Shown here: one piece after another, positions 54,573 through 62,630 of the stretch
How positions within the stretch are numbered: position 1 is the stretch's first letter
Layout: each line of letters opens with the position of its first letter
Assembly (NCBI GenBank): GCA_039028635.1
Contig: JBCCHV010000008.1
Coordinates: 1-64,000, forward strand
Direction: 5' to 3'
DNA length: 64,000 nucleotides
From: Acidobacteriota bacterium
GTDB lineage: Bacteria > Acidobacteriota > Thermoanaerobaculia > Multivoradales > JBCCEF01
Notes under the pieces: model-generated
Databases searched by the model: none
Told to the model about the DNA's origin: nothing
What the model saw: the letters and a program-made list of their open reading frames with translations, nothing else
Translations under genes and position numbers: made by a program

Positions 54573-56015
54573 CTACTCCGGAAAGGCGGTGACCTTCATC
54601 GAGCAGCATCGGCCCTTCCAGGCCTTCTGGGAACTATCGAGAGTCAGGCTCGTCAGGTAATGTCCAGATGCACAGCGCAGGGGGCCATAATCGAATCCCT
54701 TGGCGCTGACTTCGTCGCCGCAAGAGGTCCCTCTCTCGAAACTCGGACTGCGCATCGAGCGAGCTCGCTGTCGCTCGAATCCCCGCCCGCCGCTCAGCGC
54801 CCTGCCCTTGAATTCGAAGCCGTCGAGAAAGGTCTTGCTCGATGTCGCTTCGAAGCGAGCCGTGTCCTTCCATTCCGGACGCTTGGTGACCGAGTCTTCA
54901 TCCAACCAGGGAAGGTAGGGGCAACAGTAGACCTGAAACGCCGCACAGGACTTGCTGACACAGGAGAAACCCGCGGCGGCCGCTCCCCGGCGGCAATTCA
55001 TCGGTCCGAACTCTGAGGAAAAGGGATTCGTCCAAGAGCAAGGACCCTGAGCAATCGTCAGATCGATGGACGTCCCTGCCGGCGCGGCCATCTTTGGCGC
55101 GGCGCTTTGCTCACTGACTCGGCCGGGTTCTTGGCGAGCATTCGCCGACAGGCTGATCTTGCCTCGCGACAAGCCGGCATCTTGCAACAGCTCTTCGGCC
55201 TCCGAAAGCTCTCGCCCGACCAAGCTCGGAACCAGGGTGCGGAGGCCGAGGGAGATCGTGCCGCCCTCCGCAACGAAACCACCGGGCCTCGGAACCTGCT
55301 CGCCCACCGTCATACAGGCCAGCTCGAGCCATTTGCTGGGCTCGACCACCAGGCCGAGAGACTCCGCCTTCTCGACCGCCTGGCCGGGAGAAAGCCCCAT
55401 CAGGTTCGGGGCCTCGAAGCCGATCACCGGCGTCCCGCCACCGCCGCCGGATCCGCCACCACCGGCGGCATCTGCGCGGGTGCCCGCTCCGCCGCCGCCG
55501 GCGCCAGCTCGATCACCGCCACCACCACGACGAAGCGCTTCCGTGGCTGAGCCCCGGCTCCCCTCGGCCGCCCCATCGCCGTCCTTGCCGCCCCCCATCA
55601 CCACCAGCAAGACGCCGACGAGAGCGATCAGCACGACTAGCGAGACCGCCAAGAGAATCCACCACAGGCGCCGCGAAGGCGCCGCCTTGGTGAGCGTGAT
55701 CGTCGGCCCCTCCGAAAAGTCTTCATCCGGGTTGAGCTCGGACACGACATCGATCCGAAAGCGATGCTCGCCCGGGGGCACCTCCCCGGGGACCTCGACC
55801 GCGAGCTTGAACTCTTCCGGTTGATTGGCGCTCAGCTCGCGCTCGCCGTCCTCCACCGACAACCAGCCTTCGTCCGTTTCCTCGAGGGGAACCAGCACCA
55901 CCCGCCCGGCCACCGACTGCGCCAGGTTGGTCACGACGAAGGTCAGCTCGCCCTTTCCCTCTTTGTCGAGGGCGACCTTCTCCGCCGACGAAACGATCTG
56001 AAAAATCTTGGCCAT
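54573..56015 (-). CDS. Membrane-anchored protein with PASTA repeats and Cys-rich tail
   Basis: 480 residues. A beta-sandwich of about 110 residues comes first ('ELTFVVTNLAQSVAGRVVLVPLEETDEGW', 'VPGEVPPGEHRFRIDVVS'). A membrane helix (about 117-140) and a Gly-rich linker (about 145-195) follow. Two PASTA-like repeats come next ('PNLMGLSPGQAVEKAESLGLVV', 'PSLVGRELSEAEELLQDAGLS'), then a 150-residue Cys-rich C-terminal domain ('NCRRGAAAAGFSCVSKSCAAFQVYCCP'). PASTA repeats often bind peptidoglycan. It follows the tail-protein gene by 25 nt, so it belongs to the injection-system operon; a membrane-docking or target-binding role is inferred. Confidence 0.7.
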   Translation of the reverse strand: MAKIFQIVSSAEKVALDKEGKGELTFVVTNLAQSVAGRVVLVPLEETDEGWLSVEDGERELSANQPEEFKLAVEVPGEVPPGEHRFRIDVVSELNPDEDFSEGPTITLTKAAPSRRLWWILLAVSLVVLIALVGVLLVVMGGGKDGDGAAEGSRGSATEALRRGGGGDRAGAGGGGAGTRADAAGGGGSGGGGGTPVIGFEAPNLMGLSPGQAVEKAESLGLVVEPSKWLELACMTVGEQVPRPGGFVAEGGTISLGLRTLVPSLVGRELSEAEELLQDAGLSRGKISLSANARQEPGRVSEQSAAPKMAAPAGTSIDLTIAQGPCSWTNPFSSEFGPMNCRRGAAAAGFSCVSKSCAAFQVYCCPYLPWLDEDSVTKRPEWKDTARFEATSSKTFLDGFEFKGRALSGGRGFERQRARSMRSPSFERGTSCGDEVSAKGFDYGPLRCASGHYLTSLTLDSSQKAWKGRCCSMKVTAFPE

Positions 56016-56040
56016 ACTCGCCTCCTGAAAACCCGACGGT

Positions 56041-56607
56041 TCAGGTTTTGGGCCCCTCGAAGCTCAGCTCGAAGGTCACGTGAGCCGGTTTCTCTTCATT
56101 GATGATTCGTTCGATCAGAGTGCGATGCCGCTCGGCACCCGGAGCGTGGACCCGCACGTGGTAGGGCAGCGGTCGGCCATCGGGCCCCGGAACCCTCTCC
56201 ACCACCTCGAAGCCACTCTCACCGGTGGCGAGGGCCAAAAACCGACACAGGCCGCGCGAGGTACCGCGCCAACGGCTGAGCTCCGAAGCCGCCAGGATCA
56301 GATCGCGCAACCGCCCGATGCCGCAGGAAAGCTGACGAACGTCGGCGGCGGTCTCGACCGGGCGCCCGATGGACGAGCGCCCCTCGACCTGCCAGAGCCA
56401 ATCGAAGTCGACCCAGATCGCGAGCATCGGCACGAAGGCGTCCGGCGCGCCGTGGGGCGAGAAGTAGGAAGGCAGCCGGCGCAGCACTTCCTCGACCGGC
56501 TGTTGCGCTCCGGCCATCGCCTCGAGCAAAGCCGAGAGCGGGGTCCCGGCACCGGCGGAACGCTCGAAGACCCGCGGCAAGAGCCGCTCAATCGCTGTCC
56601 GCTTCAT
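56041..56607 (-). CDS. Tail protein I-like baseplate component (Afp12-like)
   Basis: 188 residues resembling P2 gpI/TIGR02242 phage-tail proteins of contractile injection systems: 'LPRVFERSAGAGTPLSALLEAMAGAQQPVEEVLRRLPSYFSPHGAPDAFVPMLAIW', 'RWRGTSRGLCRFLALATGESGFEVVE', and the tail 'HRTLIERIINEEKPAHVTFELSF'. In such machines it links the baseplate wedge to the tail fibres. It overlaps the baseplate J gene by 20 nt. Confidence 0.85.
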   Translation of the reverse strand: MKRTAIERLLPRVFERSAGAGTPLSALLEAMAGAQQPVEEVLRRLPSYFSPHGAPDAFVPMLAIWVDFDWLWQVEGRSSIGRPVETAADVRQLSCGIGRLRDLILAASELSRWRGTSRGLCRFLALATGESGFEVVERVPGPDGRPLPYHVRVHAPGAERHRTLIERIINEEKPAHVTFELSFEGPKT

Positions 56608-59167
56608 CCTCGGTCACCACGTCGATCTCGTGCTCGCCGGAGCAGAACAACCAGGTTTCGGGCAGCGTCACCTTGTCGAACTCCTGCTTCGAAAGGGCTT
56701 CGTACTGCTCCCCGCCGTCGCGGCTGCGGAAGACCCCTTCCGGGCCGGCGGCAAAGATCCAGCGGTCCTCCGGATCGACCGCCACGGCATAGACCGGAAC
56801 CAGCCGGCCGCGGTCGCGCATCGGCAGGCCCGACGACGCCACCACCGAGGCTTCCCAAGTCGGCTCCGAGGCGCTGGTGTCGAGGCGCATCGCCCCGGCG
56901 CGGTGGGAGGCGGCCACCGCCCGCGTGCCGTGAAAGGCGAGATCGTGGCAGCTGCCGGCCGTCCAGCCGGCATCGAAGGCGCGCCAGCCCTCGGGACTGA
57001 ACTCGGTCAAGTACCAGCGATAGCAGCCTTTGCCTTTCTGGTTGCCGGCCGCCGCCACCGCCGCCCACAGCCAGGCATTGGGGCCATCGGTCTGAATCGA
57101 CAGCCGACGGATGTCCTCCCCCTGGAGCCCGATCAGGCGAAAGGACTGCCCTTGCCCACCCTGACGGCTGAGGTAGACCCCGCCGGTGCGCTGCGCCGCG
57201 GCGGCGACCAGCACATTGCCGTGAACATCCACCAAGGCCACCACGGAGTAGAAGCCGGGGCGCTCTCCGGTGCCGGTCTGCACCGGAATCTCGGCGAGCT
57301 CCGGACCATCCCGCTCCATCGAGACTTGGTAGAGACCGGCATCGCTGGCCAGCAGCAGGGTTGGGTTCTTGCGCCCCGGAAGCCAGGCGATGCCTTCGAC
57401 CTCGAAGGCCGTCTCCGCCATCAGGCTCCAAGACTCACCACAATCCTCGCTCAGATACAGGCGCGCGTCCCGGGCGTTCTTCGGCCGCGTCGCCACCGCC
57501 ACCAGGCCGGGCCGACTGGGGTGCGAGGCGACATCCCGAAGGACCTCGTCGCCGAAGTTTTCGACCACCTCCCAGCCGGTGCCTTCGTTGACGGAACGCA
57601 GCAGGGACGACCCGCTGGAGGCGTACCAGGTGCGCGGTTGAAAGCTATCGGCGACCAGAGCGCGAGTCTCGCCGGGGACGTGGTCCACCCGCAGCCGAAT
57701 ACCATCGGCGTATTTGACCCCCGGCTCCGAGAGCACGATGTCGTAGATGTGCGAAGCCCGCAGGGTTTCTCCGAAGCCCCAACCCGCCGGCACGTGCTCG
57801 CTCGACAGGGGTTGAATCGTGCGGTAGAGGCGATCGAGCACCCGCTGCCTCAGGGCCAGGGGATTCTCCTCGCGGTAGACCACGATTCGAGCCACGGCGC
57901 TGACCGTCTTGTAGCGCGCCCACTGCACTCGGCAAGTGGTTCCGAGGGGCCGACGCTCGTCGAGGGCGGCGAGGATGTGGCGGCGGGCGTCCTCCGTCTG
58001 ATGCTCGATCAGGATGTCCGCCGAGATCCGTCCCTCGGCCTTGATGGCGGAGGGGAGATCGGGCACCAGGACCACCAAGACGGTCCCGGCCACCGCGTGG
58101 CGCCACATCCGCGCCAGGGTCAGGGCCCGGGCTCGGGCCACCGCTCCCGAGCTGCGAATCGCCAGGCGCTCGAAGTCCTTCGCCTTGACCACCCGATCCA
58201 AGCCATGCAGCTCCTGGGGCCCGCGGATCAGGGCGTTGTCGAGACTCTCGGCATCCCGGCCGCCGGTGGCGGGCCGGGGATTGCACACCTCGAGGCCGGC
58301 GATGGGATCGACCATCACCTTCAGAGAATTGGCGGCCAGGTTGCCGACATCACCGCCGCCCCGGCGATACCAGGCGCGGATCTCGCGCTCCGCCGGCGGC
58401 AGCTGCGCCAAGCTGCGGGCGATCTCCTCGAGCCCCTGTTCGTCGCAGCCGCGAACGGAGGGAGCGAAGCGCACCGTGCCGGCGGCGCGATCCACCGTGT
58501 AAACACAGGCCTCGGCATCGACATTGGCGAAGTGATCGACCTCTTGCCAAACCCGGAAGACCTTGTCGCGGTGAGGGATCGCCCGGGCTCGTTCGTCGAG
58601 CTCCGCGGACGGCGTCTCCACCGCCACCACCAAGTCCTGCTCGGGACCGGCCGCCGCCGCGATCGGAGGACGCCGCACCTCCACCACCTGAGCCGGCAGA
58701 CCGGTGCCGTGGCCGATCAGCTCGGCCTCGATCAGCTCGCCGTGAAGCGCCTCCACCTCGACCTCCGACTGACCTTCCGCCAGGATCACCCGCCGACTGG
58801 TGACGAAGACCACCGGCTCGCCATCGTCTCCTCCCCGCTCCGCCGCCACCCGGGTTCCTTGCGGAATCTCGATCGACCGGTCCGATTCGGAGGCGCGCGT
58901 AAAGCACAACGTCGTCGACGCCGAGACCGGTGCCGCCAGTGCCACCCCGAGGAGCTTGAGGAGCTCCACATAGACCTTTTCGGGCAGGCGGTTTATGCGG
59001 TAGATCATCACCTCCGTGAGATGGGCGAAGAGCTCGAGCAATACCGTTCCCGGGTCCCCCGGGGAGTGATCCGTCCAGTCCGGGCACTCTTGCGCCACGC
59101 GGCGTTTGGCCTCCGCCATCAGGGCTTCGAAATCGCGGTCGTCGAGGTTCGGTGCCTTGAGTGACAT
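56588..59167 (-). CDS. Baseplate J-like wedge protein fused to an Asp-box propeller
   Basis: 859 residues from the ATG at 59167, which overlaps the gp25 gene stop (TGATG). Residues about 1-520 are baseplate J/Afp11-like ('DWTDHSPGDPGTVLLELFAHLTEVMIYRINRLPEKVYVELLKLLGV', 'GGGDVGNLAANSLKVMVDPIAGLEVCNPRPATGGRDAESLDNALIRGPQELHG'). From about 545 the sequence changes to a propeller with Asp-box-like motifs ('LYLSEDCGESWSLM', 'VFRSRDGGEQYEAL', 'LLRSVNEGTGWEVV'). The J part forms the wedge ring; the propeller may be displayed at the baseplate edge. The fused propeller is unlike the standard component. Confidence 0.85.
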   Translation of the reverse strand: MSLKAPNLDDRDFEALMAEAKRRVAQECPDWTDHSPGDPGTVLLELFAHLTEVMIYRINRLPEKVYVELLKLLGVALAAPVSASTTLCFTRASESDRSIEIPQGTRVAAERGGDDGEPVVFVTSRRVILAEGQSEVEVEALHGELIEAELIGHGTGLPAQVVEVRRPPIAAAAGPEQDLVVAVETPSAELDERARAIPHRDKVFRVWQEVDHFANVDAEACVYTVDRAAGTVRFAPSVRGCDEQGLEEIARSLAQLPPAEREIRAWYRRGGGDVGNLAANSLKVMVDPIAGLEVCNPRPATGGRDAESLDNALIRGPQELHGLDRVVKAKDFERLAIRSSGAVARARALTLARMWRHAVAGTVLVVLVPDLPSAIKAEGRISADILIEHQTEDARRHILAALDERRPLGTTCRVQWARYKTVSAVARIVVYREENPLALRQRVLDRLYRTIQPLSSEHVPAGWGFGETLRASHIYDIVLSEPGVKYADGIRLRVDHVPGETRALVADSFQPRTWYASSGSSLLRSVNEGTGWEVVENFGDEVLRDVASHPSRPGLVAVATRPKNARDARLYLSEDCGESWSLMAETAFEVEGIAWLPGRKNPTLLLASDAGLYQVSMERDGPELAEIPVQTGTGERPGFYSVVALVDVHGNVLVAAAAQRTGGVYLSRQGGQGQSFRLIGLQGEDIRRLSIQTDGPNAWLWAAVAAAGNQKGKGCYRWYLTEFSPEGWRAFDAGWTAGSCHDLAFHGTRAVAASHRAGAMRLDTSASEPTWEASVVASSGLPMRDRGRLVPVYAVAVDPEDRWIFAAGPEGVFRSRDGGEQYEALSKQEFDKVTLPETWLFCSGEHEIDVVTEDEADSD

Positions 59168-59595
59168 CACCCCTCCTCGCCTGCCAGGTCGATGGCGAAG
59201 GTGAGCTCGTCCTCGAGACCGCTGGCGTGAACTCGATAGGCCAGAGAAATTTCCAAGGAAGACCCCTCCTCGGGGTCCGGCGCGGCATCGAGGGAGAGAA
59301 TCTCGACCCGCGGCTCCCAGTCCTCGAGGGCACGCCGGGTGTAGTGGATCGCTAGCCCCGCGGTGGTGGCATCGTTGGGCAGGAAAATCAGACGGTCGAG
59401 ATCGCAGCCGTAGCCGGGTCGCATCACACGCTCCCCCCGGCGCGTCGACAGCAGCAGGTAAATCGCCTGGCGGATCAGAGCCTTGCCGCGGACCGACTCG
59501 ATGCCGCCGCGATTCGAAAGGCAAAGCCCCGAGGACTCCGGCAACCCCATGTCGGGATGAACAAAGCGCCAGCCTCGGCCGATGGGGTCATTCAT
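59167..59595 (-). CDS. GPW/gp25-like baseplate protein (Afp9-like)
   Basis: 142 residues from the ATG at 59595 (GGGAGGACTGCA upstream). gp25 signature: 'IRQAIYLLLSTRRGERVMRPGYGCDLDRLIFLPNDATTAGLAIHYTRRALEDWEPRVEI'. The family forms the inner baseplate wedge and starts sheath polymerisation. An apparent in-frame extension to 59685 lies wholly within the inverted-repeat element and is not part of the gene. Confidence 0.9.
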   Translation of the reverse strand: MNDPIGRGWRFVHPDMGLPESSGLCLSNRGGIESVRGKALIRQAIYLLLSTRRGERVMRPGYGCDLDRLIFLPNDATTAGLAIHYTRRALEDWEPRVEILSLDAAPDPEEGSSLEISLAYRVHASGLEDELTFAIDLAGEEG

Positions 59596-59608
59596 TGCAG
59601 TCCTCCCA

Positions 59609-59792
59609 CTAGCCCGCCCTTCCCACGAGGTTTCCTCGCGAGAGGCCGTAGGTTTTTGAAGATGCGAGGCATCCGTCGCTGCCACGACGCCGCCGCACGC
59701 GACGTACTGCGAGGAGAGCAGGCGACGGAAAACGCAGCAGATTCGCGGACATACGGACTCGCAGCGGAAAGCTCGTGAGAAGGGCGGGCTAG
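59609..59792. mobile_element. CTAG-bounded inverted-repeat element (MITE-like), type 2
   Basis: 184 bp beginning and ending at CTAG, with terminal inverted repeats CTAGCCCGCCCTTC...CACGAG matching in 19 of 20 positions between 59610-59629 and 59772-59791. No transposase is encoded. It sits between the VgrG-like and gp25 genes without breaking either. Its right CTAG supplies the VgrG TAG stop, and its left end lies about 5 nt from the gp25 ribosome site. Confidence 0.65.
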
Positions 59793-61288
59793 CCCTTCTC
59801 CATGTCGATGCGAGCCGCCCGCAGAATCATCTTCTTGCCCGGCGCCTCGAGTCGAAGATTGCCGGCGGCATGGACCACCAAACCATCGGAGGAGAGCTCG
59901 AGATAGCTACCGCCCTGGTTCTCGACCCGAACGGTGCCCTTTTTGTCGTCCAGCGCGAGGTACTGCTCACCGGCTTGAATGCGGAACCGCTGGACGCGCC
60001 CGCCTTCCACGCCAGGGTCCAAGGAGCCGCCGTCGAAGAGCCCACCGAGAACCAAGCCGCGGGCCGGGTCTCCCTGGCAGAGGGCGTGGGCCACCTGATC
60101 GCCAACGTCGGGCAAGGCCACGAGGCCACGATTACCGCTCAAGCCAGGCGAAACGACTCGCATCCAGTCGGTCTCGAGCTCGCCGAAGGTCGGTAACCGG
60201 GCCTTGACCCGGCCGAGGCGATCGGGATCGTCGACGGCGGTCACCAGGGCCGGCACGATCGCCGCCGCCGAGGGCACCGTGAGAGGTTTCGGGGGATAGG
60301 AGGACAGCTCCGAAACGAAACCAGACTGGCGATCGTGGCGATGCACCACAGCGGTGAGCACATAGGAGTCTTCGAGGCTCGAGTCAACGCCCGAGATCTT
60401 GACCGTCACGCCGGGCTGCAGTCGCCCATCGCCCCGCGCCACCCCCCACAGGGAAAGCTCGCGGCCGGCGGCGCGATCGAGCTCCCCGATTGCGCGGGCC
60501 TTGATCTGAGGCGCCGCTTCGACCCCCAGGTCGAGCATCGCGACGGGTCCCGCCTGGCCGGCAGCGGGAGAGGCTCCACCCCGCCGCCCGCGGCGTGCCC
60601 GTCCCGTCACCACTTCTCCGCTCGCCGGATCCCAGCCGAATCCGGCAACCACGCCGCGAGGTCGCGATCCGTCAACGTCGAAGCGAGCCTCGAAGAGCTC
60701 ACTGCCGCGGCGCAGGTCGACCCGCTCGCCGGATCCCTCGAGGGTGAGCAACAAGAGACGGCGATCGCGCACCGCCGGATAGAGACCCACCGCTTCCGCG
60801 TGCAGCCGCAGCAGATCGAGATCGCTGCCGCGGTTCTGAATGACGAGGCGTCGCCGCACACCCTTTTCGACCGACTCCACCTTCAGGCCCAGGCCACCGG
60901 CCAACTCCCGCGCCAGCTCGACGACGGAAAGCTGGCGATGAGCCGCGAGGGTCTGACGACAGCGCAACCGATGCAGGGCATCGTAAGCCCGCACCCGCAC
61001 CTGCCGGTCGCCATTGGCGAGGTAGTGCTGCTCGATCCCCGTCACCTCGCCGCGAAAGAGCGGCGACGAGCTGTCGGGCAGATCGACCGCGAGAGCCGCC
61101 CCGACCTTCCATCCACCCCGCGACAGGGTGCCCAAGGCCGCGCCACCGAAGGTCAGCTCGCATTGCGTCGGAAGTCCGAGGGCGGCTCGCACCTGGATCG
61201 CCTCCAGAGCGCCCATCCAATCCCTCGCCAGGGCCCTTCCGGCCAGCTTGCAGCGCGGTGTCGGGGTGTGCTCGATGGCCAGACTCAC
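59789..61288 (-). CDS. VgrG-like spike protein (Afp8-like)
   Basis: 499 residues from a GTG at 61288, overlapping the upstream stop as GTGA. Phage late control D/VgrG fold: 'LDLLRLHAEAVGLYPAVRDRRLLLL' and 'ALHRLRCRQTLAAHRQLSVVELARELAGGLGL' in the gp27-like part. The gp5-like OB domain follows ('PALVTAVDDPDRLGRVKARLPTFGELETDWMRVVSPGLSGNRGLVALPDVGDQVAHALCQGDP'), then a beta-helix needle start ('GTVRVENQGGSYLELSSDGLVVHAAGNLRLEAPGKKMIL'). It forms the trimeric spike pushed into the target. Confidence 0.9.
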   Translation of the reverse strand: MSLAIEHTPTPRCKLAGRALARDWMGALEAIQVRAALGLPTQCELTFGGAALGTLSRGGWKVGAALAVDLPDSSSPLFRGEVTGIEQHYLANGDRQVRVRAYDALHRLRCRQTLAAHRQLSVVELARELAGGLGLKVESVEKGVRRRLVIQNRGSDLDLLRLHAEAVGLYPAVRDRRLLLLTLEGSGERVDLRRGSELFEARFDVDGSRPRGVVAGFGWDPASGEVVTGRARRGRRGGASPAAGQAGPVAMLDLGVEAAPQIKARAIGELDRAAGRELSLWGVARGDGRLQPGVTVKISGVDSSLEDSYVLTAVVHRHDRQSGFVSELSSYPPKPLTVPSAAAIVPALVTAVDDPDRLGRVKARLPTFGELETDWMRVVSPGLSGNRGLVALPDVGDQVAHALCQGDPARGLVLGGLFDGGSLDPGVEGGRVQRFRIQAGEQYLALDDKKGTVRVENQGGSYLELSSDGLVVHAAGNLRLEAPGKKMILRAARIDMEKG

Positions 61289-61977
61289 GGCTCGACCTCG
61301 GGCAGGATCAGAGGAACTCCGACCGGTACATCGAAGGGATCCGCAACGTCGTTCGCCGCCGCCAGCAAGCGCCACCGGGAAGGATCGCCGTAGTGACTGG
61401 CGGCGACCTCGTCCAGACGCCTGCCGGCACTCCCCGAGCCATCGCCCGCCAGCGGCTCGTGAACGCTGGAGGCCGAGCCCCGCCCGGCAGCGCGACGCCC
61501 CGCCCCGGGGCGCGCTGGGGATCGCGATCCCAGGCGCCCACTGCCTTCACCCACTCGCAGGAGGCGCAGGGAGAGCCACGAGCGGCGCGGCGCACCACCG
61601 AGGTCGAACTGCTCGAGGCGCTCCGCCGCCGCCGCCACCATCGCCGGGATGTTCCAGGTCTTGCCCCAGATGAAGCGCACCAGCGGCGCCTGCTCTTCGG
61701 CCATCTTCCACAGCGGACGGGTCAAACGCCGGACATCTCCCTGGGCGCGATCGGCACCCTCGGCAGCGAGATCGAAGAGCAGCTGCAGATCCAACTCCGT
61801 CGAGCCGCCACCGCTCGCCAGCACCGGATCGTCGACCAGACCTTCGGTCACCAACGGACCACCACGCCAGGTGCGACGGCGAGTCCCGGTTGTGCGTCGA
61901 ATCTCGATCGTCTCGGGATTGAGCAGACAGCGAACTCGCTCACCGGTCTCTTCGATCAGAAAGGCCACCCGTTCCAC
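61285..61977 (-). CDS. Tube-initiator/LysM baseplate protein (Afp7-like)
   Basis: 230 residues from a GTG at 61977 (GGGGAG upstream). The N-terminal CIS-tube-like domain begins 'VAFLIEETGERVRCLLNPETIEIRRT' and contains 'PLVRFIWGKTWNIPAMVAAAAERLEQFD'. An Arg/Gly/Ser-rich linker leads to a C-terminal LysM ('EVAASHYGDPSRWRLLAAANDVADPFDVPVGVPLILP'). This two-domain plan is characteristic of the hub adaptor between tube and spike in phage-tail-like injection systems. It overlaps the preceding small gene by 22 nt and the spike gene by 4 nt. Confidence 0.87.
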   Translation of the reverse strand: MERVAFLIEETGERVRCLLNPETIEIRRTTGTRRRTWRGGPLVTEGLVDDPVLASGGGSTELDLQLLFDLAAEGADRAQGDVRRLTRPLWKMAEEQAPLVRFIWGKTWNIPAMVAAAAERLEQFDLGGAPRRSWLSLRLLRVGEGSGRLGSRSPARPGAGRRAAGRGSASSVHEPLAGDGSGSAGRRLDEVAASHYGDPSRWRLLAAANDVADPFDVPVGVPLILPEVEP

Positions 61978-62150
61978 GACTCCCCCCGTTGCTCCCTCTC
62001 CAACCATCGCCGGCGCAGTGAGTCCCGCCAGCCGTCGAACGCTTCCGACGCCATCTCGAGCTCCTGCGACCGCTCGGCCGGAAGCGCCGGCCAGCGCGCA
62101 GATTCATCGTCCGCGAGACGATCTCCATCCCCCGCTTCGTCCAGCATCAC
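61956..62150 (-). CDS. Small injection-system protein (Afp6 position)
   Basis: 64 residues, charged, helical at the end ('SEAFDGWRDSLRRRWLEREQRGESWNGWPF'). Its place between tube and LysM genes, its 13-nt gap from the tube gene and its overlap with the next gene match the small afp6-like gene of extracellular contractile injection systems. No sequence family recognised; the call rests on size and gene order. Confidence 0.6.
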   Translation of the reverse strand: MMLDEAGDGDRLADDESARWPALPAERSQELEMASEAFDGWRDSLRRRWLEREQRGESWNGWPF

Positions 62151-62163
62151 GTCGCTCGCCGGC

Positions 62164-62598
62164 CTACTTCAGGGTCAAGCGGCTGTAAGCCAGGGTCAAG
62201 GACTCGATGTGGACACCGCTGTGCTCTGCATTGAAGGGACCGATCTTGAGACGGCAGGGCCAGGCGCCATCGAGATTCCACCGCATGGCCTCGGTCGAGC
62301 CGTCGTTCTGCAGCACCAAGACCGAAACGTTTTTACGCGCGTCCTGATCCTTCATCACCGCCTCCATCCACTGCCAGAGCTCCTTGGCCGCCGAGGTCAC
62401 GCCGTAGGAAAGGGTGACCGGGCTGTAGCTCACCGAGCCCGGGAGATACTTGACCTCCTGCCCGCCCTCGCGAAAGGTGAGCACTTCCATCTCGACACCT
62501 AGTCCTTCGCAAGACACGAAATGCCCCTCGATGCCCTGCATGTTCAGCTTGAAGTTGCTTGCCCGCAGTGGATCGGGCCATTTGGAGTTCTCGGCCAT
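62164..62598 (-). CDS. Tail-tube protein (gp19/Afp5-like)
   Basis: 144 residues. Typical T4 gp19-type tube features: 'ASNFKLNMQGIEGHFVSCEGLGVEMEVLTFREGGQEVKYLPG', 'VTLSYGVTSAAKELWQWMEAVM', 'WNLDGAWPCRLKIGPFNAEHSGVHIESLTLAYSRL'. Stacked hexamers form the inner tube. The presence of an adjacent LysM gene suggests this is the Afp5-type adaptor-proximal tube subunit or the sole tube gene in this window. Confidence 0.92.
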   Translation of the reverse strand: MAENSKWPDPLRASNFKLNMQGIEGHFVSCEGLGVEMEVLTFREGGQEVKYLPGSVSYSPVTLSYGVTSAAKELWQWMEAVMKDQDARKNVSVLVLQNDGSTEAMRWNLDGAWPCRLKIGPFNAEHSGVHIESLTLAYSRLTLK

Positions 62599-62630
62599 TT
62601 CTCGTTCTCCTCGTTCAGCGAGTCCAGGGG

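Noticed and set aside
56630-59164. Long open frame on the plus strand opposite the baseplate J gene
   Set aside because: It mirrors the real gene; composition is Arg/His/Gly-rich with no recognisable domain. GC-rich DNA often leaves the opposite strand open.
59596-59685. Longer N-terminus for the gp25-like protein
   Set aside because: The extension translates the inverted-repeat element; the ATG at 59595 has its own ribosome site.
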